Translations under genes and position numbers: made by a program | Shown: in pieces, positions 36,041 through 47,549 of the stretch | How positions within the stretch are numbered: the stretch's first letter is position 1 | Layout of the letters: the number at the start of each line of letters is the position of its first letter | Notes under the pieces: model-generated | What the model saw: the letters and a program-made list of their open reading frames with translations, nothing else | Databases searched by the model: none | Told to the model about the DNA's origin: nothing | Source of the DNA: Capsicum annuum | Lineage: Eukaryota > Streptophyta > Magnoliopsida > Solanales > Solanaceae | Length of the DNA stretch: 64,000 nt | Assembly: GCF_002878395.1 (NCBI RefSeq) | Contig: NW_025861174.1 | Span: 447,847-511,846 of the forward strand | Direction of reading: 5' to 3'

Positions 36041-36498
36041 TGGCATAGGTTCTAAAGATGTGGCAACCAAAACTTTATTAGCCCCAGTGGAAACCCCTAG
36101 TAAACGACAATTTCATTGCATATTACCAAGCTGACCATAATTATAGCACCAATTTCTCCCCTCCATGATGAAGCTGCCCATAAAAATGACAAGGAGGATA
36201 AGATGGCTGACTAAGCTCTACTAGCCTGAGACTAGACATCCTGCACCTTAGGATCACTGCAAAACTGAAAACGATGATCCCTTGAAAGCTTAGGATAGAG
36301 AGGACTAGCAGAAGAATATGAATTCCCCTAATTCTTATACTTGGTATATTTTCTACTATCTCTCCCACTATTTTAATGACCCCCACACCACTCTGAATAC
36401 CTAAACTTCTTATTCTGCTTTTCATCAATCTTTGTTTATTTGTTTTTCTCATTCTCTACCTGCTACATATAAACCACAAGTCTAGAGAAGTCCATATA
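36041..36498 (-). pseudogene. E5 gag C-terminal half with damaged zinc knuckle
   Basis: On the minus strand, codons near 36495-36400 read the DFSRLVVYM-stop-QVENEKN stretch, the end of the Retrotrans_gag homology, and a basic linker follows. The knuckle reads PPCHFYGQLHHG at about 36170-36205: the second Cys of CxxC is Tyr and the start of the next knuckle is lost. It is cut at 36498 by the 3' LTR of E6. Confidence 0.75.
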
Positions 36499-37239
36499 CT
36501 TTGGAACCTTAGGGATTGCACCACACAGTGAGAGACCAGGCTCCTTAAGGTCAATCATAGGCAAAATATAGTAAAGAACCCAGGAATCAAAATATAATGC
36601 ATGAAGAGTAAAAAGAAAAGATTTTTACGTGGAAACCCAGGAAGAAAAACCATGACTTGCCCTCCAAGAACCAAAGAAATCCACTATAATAAACCTTCTA
36701 ATTACAGGCTAGATTTTATCCTAACTCTAGGTTTCTTTCGCTAGTAGCAACTGTAAACAAGCTTTTCTTAGTAACACTACCAAGGACACACTACTGATTA
36801 ATGCTATCAGTCCCACACTCAGGACACTCTACCTAAGCATTCTCTACTAAAAAAATAGAAACACTACTCTTATAACATGAGTAGTTCAATTACAAATCAA
36901 CACTAAATAACACTTACTCATTCTTGAAGCGTACTACAATGATAAGAACATGAGCAATGCTTGTGAAATCTTGAAATAGAGTTTTTGTTGCCTCTCTTTA
37001 CTCTTTAGATTTGTGCAAAAAACTCATTTGATGAAGAAATGTCTCTTTTCTTTTATAGATGAGTGATGATTAAGGATAAATATCATTGGACCAACTGTCC
37101 TAATTAGTACAAAATAGTACTTGAAAGTTTGTTCCACAAGAGGATAGAACTTTGCAGACAACGCATGCCAGATGTACTATACCTTGCACATCTAGGGACC
37201 TGGTCCCTTGTAGTTTAGCTAGTCATTATCAAAACTACA
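36499..37239 (-). repeat. E6 3' LTR
   Basis: 741 bases. The minus strand starts TGTAGTTTTGATAATGAC at 37239, next to the PPT, and ends GGTTCCAAAG at 36499 (5' copy: GGTTCCCACA). Its left 282 bases match 42392-42680 throughout (shared 'accacacagtgagagacc', 'aaatccactataat', 'ctctagtagcaact'). Confidence 0.85.
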
Positions 37240-37263
37240 TATTGGAATTTCCTCCCTTTTTGA
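37240..37263 (-). other. E6 polypurine tract
   Basis: The minus strand reads AAAAAGGGAGGAAATTCC, preceded by TTGTCATCATC. This is the typical 'catcatcaaaaagggggagatt' context at the 3' end of plant copia elements. Confidence 0.85.
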
Positions 37264-37849
37264 TGATGACAAACCAACCATATAGGTTTGAGCATAAATG
37301 CATATTCATCATATTTAATCTGTGTGATTACCACCTGAAGATGAATGTTCCACCTATAATCATACTTCCTCTATTACCATTAGCAACACAGGGACCTGGC
37401 CCTTTATTGTTATTTTCTGGAAAAAAAACTTGAGCACCTGTTTTATCCCATGTTTCCTTCCCTCTGTCACTATGCCTTATCATTCACTTAGGGCATCACA
37501 TTCTTTTCTCTATCAGCATGTCATTCACATTCACCAAGAACACTTGGTACCTAGTCAACCTGGTACTTGGTACCTACTACATGACCTCGATACAAGAACT
37601 CAGTATACCCCATTTTGGCATTATTAAAAAATGAACATAGTAAACCAAGAGTAAATTAAGAACAAATTAATTAACTCATGGCCACTGGAGCAACACTAAC
37701 ATGAAGAATAACTTTTAAATTTTAAGTGAACAAATGTAACACGCAAAGCAAAGATTCATTCATAAGTAGAGGACAAGTATCATAACATGCATAATTTAAT
37801 TGTTCTTAGGGAAAAAGCCACAAGAATCAAGAAAGATTTACAGTTGAAA

Positions 37850-39500
37850 GACTGGGGAAAAGATTTTGAAGGAGTAGGATTAGGTTGTTGTTAAGATGTC
37901 TTATCTCTTCATTTGACCTAAGGACCACATTAGTTAAGATTTACACCCTGTTCTTCAGTTCAACGTTATTAGTTGTAAGAATTTTATTGTGACATGGGCT
38001 TTCTTTGGAGAGATATTGGATTATCACCTGCATCTTGCTAATTTTTTGATCTTTGGTTGCTAGGATGAATATTATTTCCTCAATTTCCTTTCTAAGCTCC
38101 GTTTGATAAATGCTACCTAATTTGACACATTCAGTCTAAACTAGTGTTTTCATGCAAAGCATTTGAACCACGGTTCCTTGGGTTCCAGAATCATAGACAA
38201 TGACATAATGACCAAGTATTTTGTTCAACCAATATACATAAGGCATGTCATACTTTCCATTCTTTCCAAGAACAACTTTGTGAATATGTTCAATCATCAA
38301 TGCAGGTTTATTAATAAACTAAAAGAAACTAAGGCATTCCATCACATATACGTCAGTGGCTGAGGCAATGTTTCTCTTTTGTGACCTAGGCCGAATTACT
38401 TTGTTCACAAAGTCAAAAATCAATTGAAACTCACTCTTGAATGAGTTCTTACTCACTGCAGCCACAAATTTCCCTTTGACCTTAGATGCCTTCACTAAGA
38501 ATTCTATTGAAGGCAGTTTCTTGGAGACAGTTCTAACACCATAAATAGGAACTTCAAAAATTCATCCCAATGTTTCCATATTTATCTTTATTTCTTTTCC
38601 TTGGACCTATACAGTAAGATTCATCCTATCTTCTGAGAATTCCAAAGTGAAATAGAATTCCCTGACTATCTCAATAAAAACATTGGGAATAGGTCCATCC
38701 ATAAGATCCATCCAACCTTGATGTTTTACCAACATAATTAGTTCCAACATACTAGGTTCTGTATATTCTTTTGAATCAAAAATCCACCCAGTTAACAACT
38801 TTTGATTCTTTAAGAACCTATTTCTAACTTCATTGGATAGAACCTTACTTTTATCCCCATTTTTTCTTCTAGTATAAGTGATCACAAATTTCCTTTTAGC
38901 TAGTTTTCTCTTCTTGGGACCAGGTCCCTCAAGAGTCAGCTACTTCTTAGTAAAACTTCTAGACCATTTTCCAAAAATTCTTGGTGCGCTTTTTTCTGTG
39001 CTATTTGATAATAATATGAGGTTTTTAGTAACCCAGGTTTCATCCATCACAACATCATCAGAACAATTTTGAGGCTTTAGGGATGATTCTTCACCAACGA
39101 GATGAATGATGAAAGAGTTAAGCTTTGAAAGTGTAGGAGAAGAAGGATATTTTTAGGAAGGTTTGGGAAAGAAAATTCAACTATGCTAAGATAAAATCCT
39201 TTGATGGACATAAAAATGGGAGAGCTTCATCCATCAGGAAGGATTTATCTCTTAGAAGGGTTGTTTGGGATTTGGATTTTCCTTTTTGATAAGAGATTGA
39301 GTGGGTATAACAAGTTTTAAAGGAACAATAAGCACAAGGAAGGGTTTTCCAGGGGAACAAGATATGATCAATTCTCAAAATTTTAGTTGACTCACCATTC
39401 TTTTTAGAATTGGACAACCTTTTTCAAACAAAAGGACAGAGAGGATGTGGCTTTTTCTTGATAGCACAAACAAAATTTTCACATATATAATACGGACCTG
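37850..39500 (-). pseudogene. E6 3' coding domain, plant 'Transposase_32'-like
   Basis: In one minus frame the open part 38885-38607 reads TYTRRKNGDKSKVLSNEVRN, LVKHQGWMDLM, then PNVFIEIVREFYFTLEFSED. Downstream codons (38600-38100, with a few stops) read LPSIEFLVKAS, FVNKVIRPRSQKRNIASATD, MIEHIHKVV and YDMPYVYWLNKIL. The pattern W..L...P.....VREFY, then V....RP.S.KR..AS..D...ME, then P.LM.EHI is that of the plant-specific 'putative plant transposon protein' domain (Pfam Transposase_32, from memory). It occupies the place where pol should be. Function unknown; it may be a transduced or fused domain. It is broken by stops and so called a pseudogene. Confidence 0.55.
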
Positions 39501-40400
39501 AGAGATGGGACCAGGTCCCGTTCTAGTTTAAGTGAATCTACAACTTTGTCGTTGTCACATCAGTCCACCTCTAAAGTTGCTCTCATATTTTTATACCTAC
39601 AAGTGCATGGTACTAAGTTAGACCAACACGTACCTAGTTTACCAAGGATACCTGCCTCCTTAAAATAGCCAAATTGTTTAAAAGAGACACGGAATCGCAT
39701 GTTAGGTCAGGTCAATTTAAATCATTGCTTCCTTTAACCTTTTTAATCCTCATCACACTCTACTTTTTTGAACTATCAAAAGATCAAACATTAGTTCTAA
39801 GAACTAGGTACAAGTCTTTGCTTCATTCACATTGCTTCAAACTCCTTCTTTTGAGATGAATTCCTTTGGGACCAGTACTTGAGAATTCTATCATGACCAT
39901 TTTGGTTGGTCCACTACTTGAGCTGGGATAAGTGAATGCCATACCGAATTAATATCATTTTCTCATTTGCACCTTTCATCCTTTTCCTCATCATATTTAG
40001 TACCATCAACCCTTTTTCTTCAAATGACTTAGTTTCCTTCTTGTCATGGGGATCTTCAGCTATATTTTTCCATGGATTAGGTGCTTTGAAATCACTATTT
40101 CACTGGAGACATTTCCACCTTAAAGTGTTTTGAGAAAGATAATACAGTCAGGCCATTTAACATTAAGCTTTTTGATTAGTTATTTTTAATAATCATTCCT
40201 GACTGTAATTCTCATCCTTATACTTGAGACCATGATCACTTGTCAGACTTGGGAACCCACTTGAGTTTTGGTTCCCAATTGTAGTACAATGAAGTGATCA
40301 AATCCTTTTTGATCCATCTAGGTAGAGAGTTCTTTTTCATTATTTTCTATGGCTTAAAACCCATAAAATGTGCATTCCCTTGCAGAGTTTATCTGGAACC
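39501..40400 (-). other. E6 linker between knuckle and 3' domain
   Basis: About 900 bases. Just after the second knuckle, minus codons near 40240-40270 read PKLKWVPKSD, a short copia-type post-knuckle phrase. After that I recognise nothing. Integrase and RT are not found. Confidence 0.5.
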
Positions 40401-41320
40401 ATTCATCCTATCTCTAATCCAACTATGACAATTTTCTTTTGTATGCCCATTTCTTCCACAATGAGTACATAGATGCTTCTGGACCTTTTTCTTAGAATCA
40501 TGAGTAACCTTTCTTTGAGTCACACAAAGTTGAATTCCTTACTTTTAACCAATACCCTTCCTATTATTAGCACCTTGACTAGTTAAGTTAAAAAGGATCT
40601 GAGAGGAAGTAGTCTATTTTAGGGATTTTTAAGTTCTTCCTTCAAATGAACCACATCCCCCTCTAATTCCTCATTCTTATGGAGTGCAGACATAAGATGT
40701 GTTTGAGAATCCTCCAATTTTTCTGCAAGATCAACCTGAAACTTTGATGCTTCTTTCTTTCCTTTACTCTCAAAAGCATGTACTTTTTCCAGTTGACTCA
40801 CGAATCTCAAATTTTCAGATTTTAGCTTAGCAACTTGTTGCTCAGTTTCAGATATCTGGAGATTCAAAGCTATCAATTCCAGCTCATGATCTTCTATCTT
40901 TCCTTTATTTCTCTTTTTATCACAGGCACTATTAGCTTTCTTTAGTTGATTAACGAAGCTTAAATTTTCAGATTTCAGCATTGCAACCAGTTCCTCAATT
41001 TTAGATATCTGGAGGGTTAGAGATATTGACTCAAGATCTTAACTTTCGACCTTTTATTCCAGGGAAATTTTTTCATTGTCATTCACACATGAAATCAATC
41101 AATACACTGGTGAGCTTTTATATTTTTCTAGCAGAATAATTCTCTTAAGTTTTCTGTAATGTGAAGAAGTGTTACCTTATTTTCTTCTTCATCTTCAGTT
41201 TTTACCATTAAACCAAAATAGAAATCAAAGGTCACTCTCTCATCCTTCACTTCCAGCATAGAAACATCATCCTGCTTTCTATATTCCTCAGATTCACTAA
41301 AGGAGTCTCCCCACATTTCT
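40400..41320 (-). pseudogene. E6 gag C-terminal part: coiled coil and second knuckle
   Basis: The minus frame 40981-40619 is open for 120 codons with heptad-type Leu/Ile spacing and two internal near-repeats of KLKSENLRFVSQLEK/MLKSENLSFVNQLKK type, a predicted coiled coil. 41316-41128 is also open and acidic (SFSESEEYRKQDDVSMLEVK). Near 40430-40475 a CCHC knuckle is fully preserved: CTHCGRNGHTKENC, then HSWIRDRMNG. Coiled coils of this type occur in Solanaceae copia-like gag proteins (recalled) and presumably mediate self-association. Stops separate the open parts. Confidence 0.7.
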
Positions 41321-42345
41321 AGATCCTGCCTTTCTGTAGAATTAGCTGCAACCTTTTTGCTTAATTTTACAGGTAACTAGTCCATATTCTTTCCTTTGTC
41401 ACCACTAGTCTTGAGACATTTGGGATAGTCCAATTTGTGCATTGGACAATCCTTAATTAAGTGCTTAGGACTTCCATATTTGTGAAAAAACCTCCATAGT
41501 GCCTCCCTTTTTATTGCTACTCTCATTTCTTTAAAACTGGCCACTTTGCCTCATAGCTCTAACTATTCTTTAAGCCAAATAGGAAAAATCTGAATCTTCT
41601 TCATTAGAATTTGATTTAAACGTTTTTAGCTATAGAGATTTTTCCTTCTTTCCTTTCTTCTTTTCCTTCTCGTGCTGGTTTTTGAGCTCAGGGGTTTTTA
41701 GATTTCCAATCAGCTCATCCATTTTTAGGGTCTTCAAATTCTTTGCTCCAGTTATGGCATCTACTTTGCTTTCCAAGGACCTAGGAAGAACCCCAAGAAT
41801 CTTCCTCATTTGCATGTATACTGGAATCACTTCTCCCTAGCAATGAAGCTCATTAGTGATAGAAGTGAATCTTGTATGCATTTCTTGGACTATTTCTCCT
41901 TCTTTCATGGTGAAGGTTTCATACTGAGTAGTCAATATATCTACTTTAGAATCCTTCACATCAGTAGTACCTTCATGTGTAATCCTCAAACAATCCTTGA
42001 TCTCTTTGGCGTTTTCACAAGTTCAGATCCTATTATATTCATCAGGCCCTATACCACAAACTAGCAATTTCTTAACCATGTAATTTTTCTCAATTTTATT
42101 TTTATCTTCATTATCACTCTCTTTCCTACTTTTAACAATGATTCTAGTTATTTCTTCTTATTTAACTTCTTTAACAAGAACATGAGCTCCATCAAAGATT
42201 ATGTCCATCAGTACACTATCTTCAGCCATAACAAAGTCAAACTTCCTATTTTTTCACCACCCATAATACTGCCCATTGAATCTTGGTGGTCTAGTATTAG
42301 ATTGCCCTTCTTCTAGATTAGGTGGAGTGGGCATGCTAACCAAGA
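41321..42345 (-). pseudogene. E6 gag N-terminal UBN2-type domain and first knuckle
   Basis: The minus strand begins near 42340 with TRPPRFNGQYYGWWKNRKFD (the copia gag entry; a frame shift is needed around 42250-42290). MAEDSVLMDIIFDGAHVLVK follows from 42229. Further on it reads KIEKNYMVKKLLVCGI, TTQYETFTMKEGEIVQEMHT and, in the open frame 41830-41630, PVYMQMRKILGVLPRSLESK, then MDELIGNLKTPELKNQHEKE. A first knuckle at about 41430-41490 reads KYGSPKHLIKDC, with its first two Cys damaged. Role: RNA-binding structural protein of a copia-like element. Several stops. Confidence 0.78.
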
Positions 42346-42377
42346 CACCCTAGGTGTGAACCTTTTAGAGTGACCTT

Positions 42378-42389
42378 GCTCTGATACCA
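42378..42389 (-). other. E6 primer-binding site
   Basis: The minus strand reads TGGTATCAGAGC, a perfect tRNA-iMet-type PBS, two bases inside the LTR end. It is the best preserved PBS in the window. Confidence 0.92.
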
Positions 42390-42391
42390 AT

Positions 42392-42680
42392 TGTGGGAAC
42401 CCTTGGGTATTACACCACACAGTGAGAGACCAGGCCCCTCAAGGTCAATCACATACAAAATACGGTAAAGTAACCAGGAATCAAAATAGAGTGCAGGAAG
42501 AGTAAAATCACAAGATTTTTATGTGGAAACCTAAGAAAGGAAAAGCTACGCTTGCCTTCACAAGCACCAAAAAAGAAATCCACTATAATCAACCTTCTGA
42601 TTACAATCTAGATTTAAGCCTAAGTCTAGGCTCCTTTCTCTAGTAGCAACTCCACTACAAGCTCATCTTGGTAACTCTAC
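42392..42680 (-). repeat. E6 5' LTR, truncated by E7
   Basis: Matches 36499-36780 of the 3' LTR. The match stops exactly where the LTR of E7 starts with TGACATAACC at 42681. The missing ~460 bases of this LTR (equivalent to 36781-37239) are not found elsewhere in the window. Confidence 0.85.
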
Positions 42681-45043
42681 TGACATAACCCGAACCAGTG
42701 TCTTGTCGTAATAAGCAATCCCAAGCCCAACCAGGATCGAGAACCACCCCGTTACCTAATCCATCCACCAAATGCATACCTTGAGTCAGCTGAAATCCAA
42801 ACATATAACAATATAGAGCATCCAACCGTGTGGTGAATCTGGGATAAGTCTATATTCGAGACCAACCCAACCAAGTCCAACCACTCAATGACCAACCATA
42901 GCAATACCAAAACCCATAAACCAAAACCAATTATAATAATTCTATACATGTATATGTATATATATATATATATAACATAACTAATCCATTTCATACCCAC
43001 GTCCACAGATGTCCATACAAAGCCTCTAGACTAACCAAGGAGTACCTAGTCGGGACATGCCCCCGACCATAGCCAAAAATGAAAGTCTATGGAAGAAAAG
43101 AAATATGTAAAGTAACCCATAACATAAAATAGAAGCCTTTCAAACTATGGAAGCTCACTACTTCAATCCAACATCGACTGTCCTTGAATTTGATCACTAA
43201 GCATGAGAAGTAGAATGGTCGGTCCCTGCTTAGCGTGGGTATACAAATACCCGAAGACTGGTTAGTGGGTGAACAGTAGCATGCACTCAGGATAAAGGTA
43301 AAATAATGCTATTTACAAAGTCAATTAAAACCATCCATAATGCATACATACATACATATACATAACCATGATGGAAAAGGGAACTGAGTTTAGCTTGACT
43401 TTAAAACCTTTACCTGGGTTATGTAGCTTTGCCATCCTAAACCACCCACGGGCTATATGGGTTTAACTCCCCTTGCTAAAAAGGCCTCAGTGTGTGTAGC
43501 CACAAGACTAGGAAAGAAAACCTGGGATGACTAGTACATCTCCCAAATATAAAGTGTGACATCATGCATACAGTAACCAAGACCAAACCTCACATCGACA
43601 AATATGAGTTTCCAGTTTTGGTCCCCTTGGGACTTCCAACTTCCACGGCTTTGCTACACACCCCATCATTATTTCCCAATTAAAACCATTATAAAGAAAC
43701 CAACCAATCCATTAACTATTTATTAACTAAGGCCATTAGTAATGGTATTGTCATACCGACTATACTTGTAAGTACTATCCATAGCCAGCCATGTATAGGT
43801 TTAAGGGATTCCCTGTACCCTTCCATTAACCATATTAAACCACTTGGGGGATTCCCATGTACGCACAAGCATAACGAATTTCATAGCCACCAAGGCTTTA
43901 CCATTTAATCCTTCCAAACCATGTACACCATTTATACCATTTAAAACCATTAATGACCATGATAAACATTTTAAGCATTTATATTATTTTAACCATGCAA
44001 AACCATATTTATTTAAGGTTACATTACCAAACCAAACTATGCAAGAGTTCCAGTGAACGTTCAATAATAGAGTGAAACATTCTTTTAGGCATTTTATCAA
44101 ACATGTTGAGAGCATACCTTTAGCAACACCAAAACCAATGCATAAACCACCACAATTAGGGTTAATCAAAACCCATTTGTTAAACCATAACTAAAAAGTA
44201 CCAACATATGCAAAGCTTTAGTAAAATCCTATAAAAACATAGTTTAAACTAATACCAAACCATATGCATCAAGACCCTCAACATATATTTCAAAAACCAC
44301 CATTCATGATTTATAAATAAATGTGTAAAACACAATACACATGCCTTTAGTTGGAACTAAAAATTAGGGAAGGAGTAATACCTTATGCATAAAGATTCTG
44401 AAGAGAAATATGACTCTTGAGCCCTTTGAAGAATACATAAAGAAACCCGAGACTCCAATCTTAAAGAGTCAACTTGAGAGAGTATTTGAAGTGTTTCCAT
44501 CCTTTAATAAGTGTTATGAAAGGCCATCAAGGGTTATATAAGGTGAGAAAATAAGGGCTTTAAAGTAGGAAATGTCTGGACTACCTTGCCTTAAAATTAA
44601 AACAAACCACGTCCAGGGGTATGACTCACATATACCATTCGTATCCTAGGGTACGAGTGGTACCCCAAATTTACCCAAGACCTTTTCAAGACCCTACCTA
44701 GTGGTTTCTATATGACTCACACCGCCCTAACTCGTAGCTAAGGTTATGAGTGGTAACTCAATTGTACCTACCAACCATACCATGGGAAAACTCCATAAGA
44801 TAACTCAATCAAGAACTATACGACTTGCGTTGCACCGCTCGTATCTTTGGATATGACTCGTACATTCATAAGTCGTATCTTGGGCAGTAACCAAGCCAAG
44901 CACACTTCCTAACGTACGATTGAACCCTTAAGCCATCCCACAAGTTGTATTCAAGGGTATGATTGGTACCCTTGAGTCGTACCAAGTTTAGTAAGTCCAA
45001 AACCAAGGAAATTTTGCAAGGGTCTAAGACTTGGAGTGGTTCA
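42681..45043 (-). repeat. LTR A (3' LTR of E7)
   Basis: 2.36 kb. The minus strand begins TGAACCACTCCAAG at 45043 and ends CGGGTTATGTCA at 42681, so the TG...CA ends are intact. It is the same family as the E10 LTRs and the E1 LTR (shared 'ccaagc/tccaacca', 'ccgttacc', 'ggaaactc/gagtttcc', 'tggtattgtcatacc' and TACGAGT-type motifs). It contains a (TA)n run near 42952-42974. It is inserted into the 5' LTR of E6; the left flanking pentamer is TCTAC (42676-42680). Confidence 0.88.
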
Positions 45044-45057
45044 GTCTCCCCCACTAG
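45044..45057 (-). other. E7 polypurine tract
   Basis: The minus strand reads CTAGTGGGGGAGAC immediately before the LTR start TGAACC. The same 'agtgggggagac' occurs at the PPT of E10 (60324-60335), supporting a common family. Confidence 0.9.
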
Positions 45058-45600
45058 GACCATTCATCCTCGAATGATGGGTAAAGTTAAGGGACAAGAA
45101 TGAGATAACACATTAAAACCCAACAAACTTTTCCTTAACTAAAATAAGAATCAAAGACACACAACCAATGCGAGAAGATCAATACGTAACCCAAACATAA
45201 TTTGCACCCCAATACCCCCATTTTGACCTCTAACTAAGTTAGAAAAAAAAGATGCAAGAGGATCTATTCCTCACCTTTAACCTAGTTAGAAAACAAAAGA
45301 CGTGTTGAAGAGCACACACCTTATGCATGAACTTTCAAAACCAAGAACCAACTCGAACACTTGGACTCCATGTCCCCTTCCCCATTCCAAATGACTTTCC
45401 TGGGCTTTTAGTTCCACCGTGGAACCTTTACCGAAGCTACACCTTTTGTTTGCAATGGATGAACTTTCCAATCCAAGATCCTCATTGGGACCTCGTTAAA
45501 TAACAAGGAATCTGAGATACCAATACCACCCAAAGGAACCAAACATACAAGGAATATCCATACCCCAACACAATATAGATTACAAGATGAATGGACTCAT
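45058..45600 (-). pseudogene. E7 chromodomain remnant
   Basis: The minus strand at 45380-45560 gives WIGKFIHCKQKV-like, then VPRWN-KAQESHLEWGRGHGV codons. The corresponding stretch of E4 (22160-22330) has the same spacing of 'ccaagatcctcactgggac' and 'tggaa' blocks. This corresponds to the end of the gypsy integrase/chromodomain next to its PPT. Badly decayed, and assigned mainly by position and similarity to E4. Confidence 0.55.
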
Positions 45601-46640
45601 GCTAGAGAGCAAGCCCAATTCAACTTAGAATTTACCAAAACACATCACTACGAGAGTTTAAGTGTAACTATACACCACTACTTCCCTATTCAAGTCTAAC
45701 CAAAGCTAAGGGGAGTTAACTTAAGCCATCAGGATCTACTCCTTAAATCATATCCCAAACACTAATCCATTTCTATCACTATTATAACAAGAAAACCACG
45801 AGTAAAAGATATGGGCAAACCATGTCCAATAACTATAACAGAAACCCCTAACCTATAATTGAACATCTAAAATCATACAACTACTAATCCATGGAAATAA
45901 TTCTTAAAACCATTCCCATTAACATATCTCAAGTACCCAATAAAACAATTGCATATCTACCAATCACAAATATTCAAGCCTACGACTTATATACCCGCGG
46001 TTTGATCTATCCATCAAAATATCTATCACCCTTTACAACCTTCATATGGTTTTCACCTCCAATTTCTTTCCTAACTATTTCCCATGACAACAACCTTACC
46101 TTACCCTCCAAAACCTTAACTCGGGTAGTTACCGTAGACTTTTCCACACTTAGAGGCTTCTACACTTCTTGATTTAAAACATCACCATGCTCTCCAAACC
46201 ACTACCATTATAGAACAAGAAGAAGAGTCATTTAAGACCAAATTACATTAGTTTTCTAGGCCTTCCAAGGCAAGATTCCAGAGATAATACACGGCACTAT
46301 AGGCATAAATTACTTTACAACAACCACCTAGACGATAATAAAGAAATATCCTAACCAAACCATACCATATGAGAAGTCCATAAGACTGGACACTGAAAAA
46401 AACACAACCACATATACCATGAGTAACTTAAACAAGGTCAAGGCTTGTATCTAGGGAATAAGGTGAATGCAAAATGCGATACTTAGGTATCCGTGCTATA
46501 AGAATTCAGGCAACACTAGTAGAGTACCTAGATCAAAGAAAATCACTAGAATATGAAACCCGACCTACTTTTAGAGTCCACCACTAAAAGAGAAATCTAG
46601 ATTAACCATAAACCTTTACCCCATTATTTCTCCAAGAACA
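45601..46640. other. Unassigned ~1 kb segment inside the E7 debris
   Basis: Integrase is expected here but none of its motifs can be read. A minus frame from about 46170 to 46035 is open and charged (VEKSTVTTRVKVLEGKVRLL, then SWEIVRKEIGGENHMKVV) and then hits stops. A plus ORF of 93 codons at 45891-46172 overlaps it and has no family motif. I do not recognise either. Confidence 0.4.
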
Positions 46641-47280
46641 ACACTCTGCTCTAACAGTTATTACCAAAAATGTATAGCAGGGATGCTTGGTTATCCTAAA
46701 GCCAAAACCTCATTCAGCCAAATGCTACCTACAGCCCAGCATAGACATGTAAAAACCATAAGACCAAATTGACTCCAAGGTTTCTAGTTAATCTAAAACC
46801 ATTTTAAGTCAAACCATGGCCACCAAAGCCTTTTCATAAACCATTTGAATCCAACCAAAACCAATTTATGTTCCTTTAATCATTTATGTAATGCAAAGAT
46901 TTAAGAATCATCAAACCATATGACAAAATTATATTCAAAGGCAATTTCACAAATAGTTTAAGGGCATATAATTTCCAAGACCAAAACCAAGTAATTGGGG
47001 AATCCATAGTACCTCAAAATCCATTTAAGTTTCCCATGCATCCCACAATATTTGTAAACATAAGTAAGTATGAATAATGCATTGTAATCCATGGATAATA
47101 AATTAAATTAGTAATCATGTCAAAGCCTTCAATTGTGCCAAAACCCATATTTAAAATCATGAATTTAATAATAAATTGCATGTCAATAATGATAGACTAG
47201 TATAGGGACAAAGACATGTGCAATTTCCATGATCTATCCTATTTAATAACATAACCCCCAATCCATCCAATCTTCTTGAA
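46641..47280 (-). repeat. Truncated LTR-like fragment
   Basis: Similar to the middle part of LTRs B and C: 'ccatggccacca(a)(a/g)gcc', 'catttatgtaatgca' and 'accatatgacaaaattat' recall 33200-33330 and 50100-50220 in the same order. No LTR ends are seen at either side. A third, more diverged subfamily is likely. Confidence 0.45.
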
Positions 47281-47549
47281 TGTTCAATCTATAAGTCACA
47301 ACTTCACCACTATTGTATTCCTCAAGTAATCAACCTCACCTAACCTACCAGTTTACCTCCCCAACTCCCGCATTGCTATTTCTGAGCTTATTATACTCTC
47401 TTTTATCAAAATCAAGCTTCTTGATTCAAGCCTACGGTCTATTAATCACCATGTACTACTAACAAAGTACCCTTATAGAATATATATAAACATGGGGCAC
47501 CCCATAAGAAAGACACTCCAAATTACTTGTCATCCAATGAAATCCTGCT

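Larger units (their letters stand above)
32162..36498 (-). mobile_element. E5: gypsy element lacking reverse transcriptase, 3' part
   Basis: Minus-strand element: 3' LTR (C), PPT, chromodomain, integrase, RNase H, then directly the gag C-terminus. Protease and RT are missing between RNase H and gag. It is interrupted in gag at 36498 by the copia-like E6. Its LTR is of the same family as LTR B (48772-50972). I infer that its 5' end is 48159-50972, displaced by the later insertions and a deletion. Confidence 0.8.
36499..42680 (-). mobile_element. E6: copia-like, pol-less LTR element
   Basis: Minus-strand element of about 6.2 kb visible: 3' LTR, PPT, 3' coding domain, coiled coil, gag with knuckles, PBS, and a 5' LTR truncated at 42680 by E7. 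The gag has the copia UBN2-type layout. No integrase (HHCC, DDE) or reverse transcriptase (YVDDI) motif was found in 37264-40400, where pol should lie, so E6 is non-autonomous. It is inserted in the gag of E5. Confidence 0.8.

Noticed and set aside
45891..46172. 93-codon plus-strand ORF as a gene
   Set aside because: No recognised motif, no promoter or neighbour support, and it overlaps an opposite-strand open stretch in decayed retroelement DNA.
46641..47280. 5' LTR of E7
   Set aside because: The fragment resembles the B/C LTR family rather than LTR A and has no TG/CA ends or adjacent PBS.
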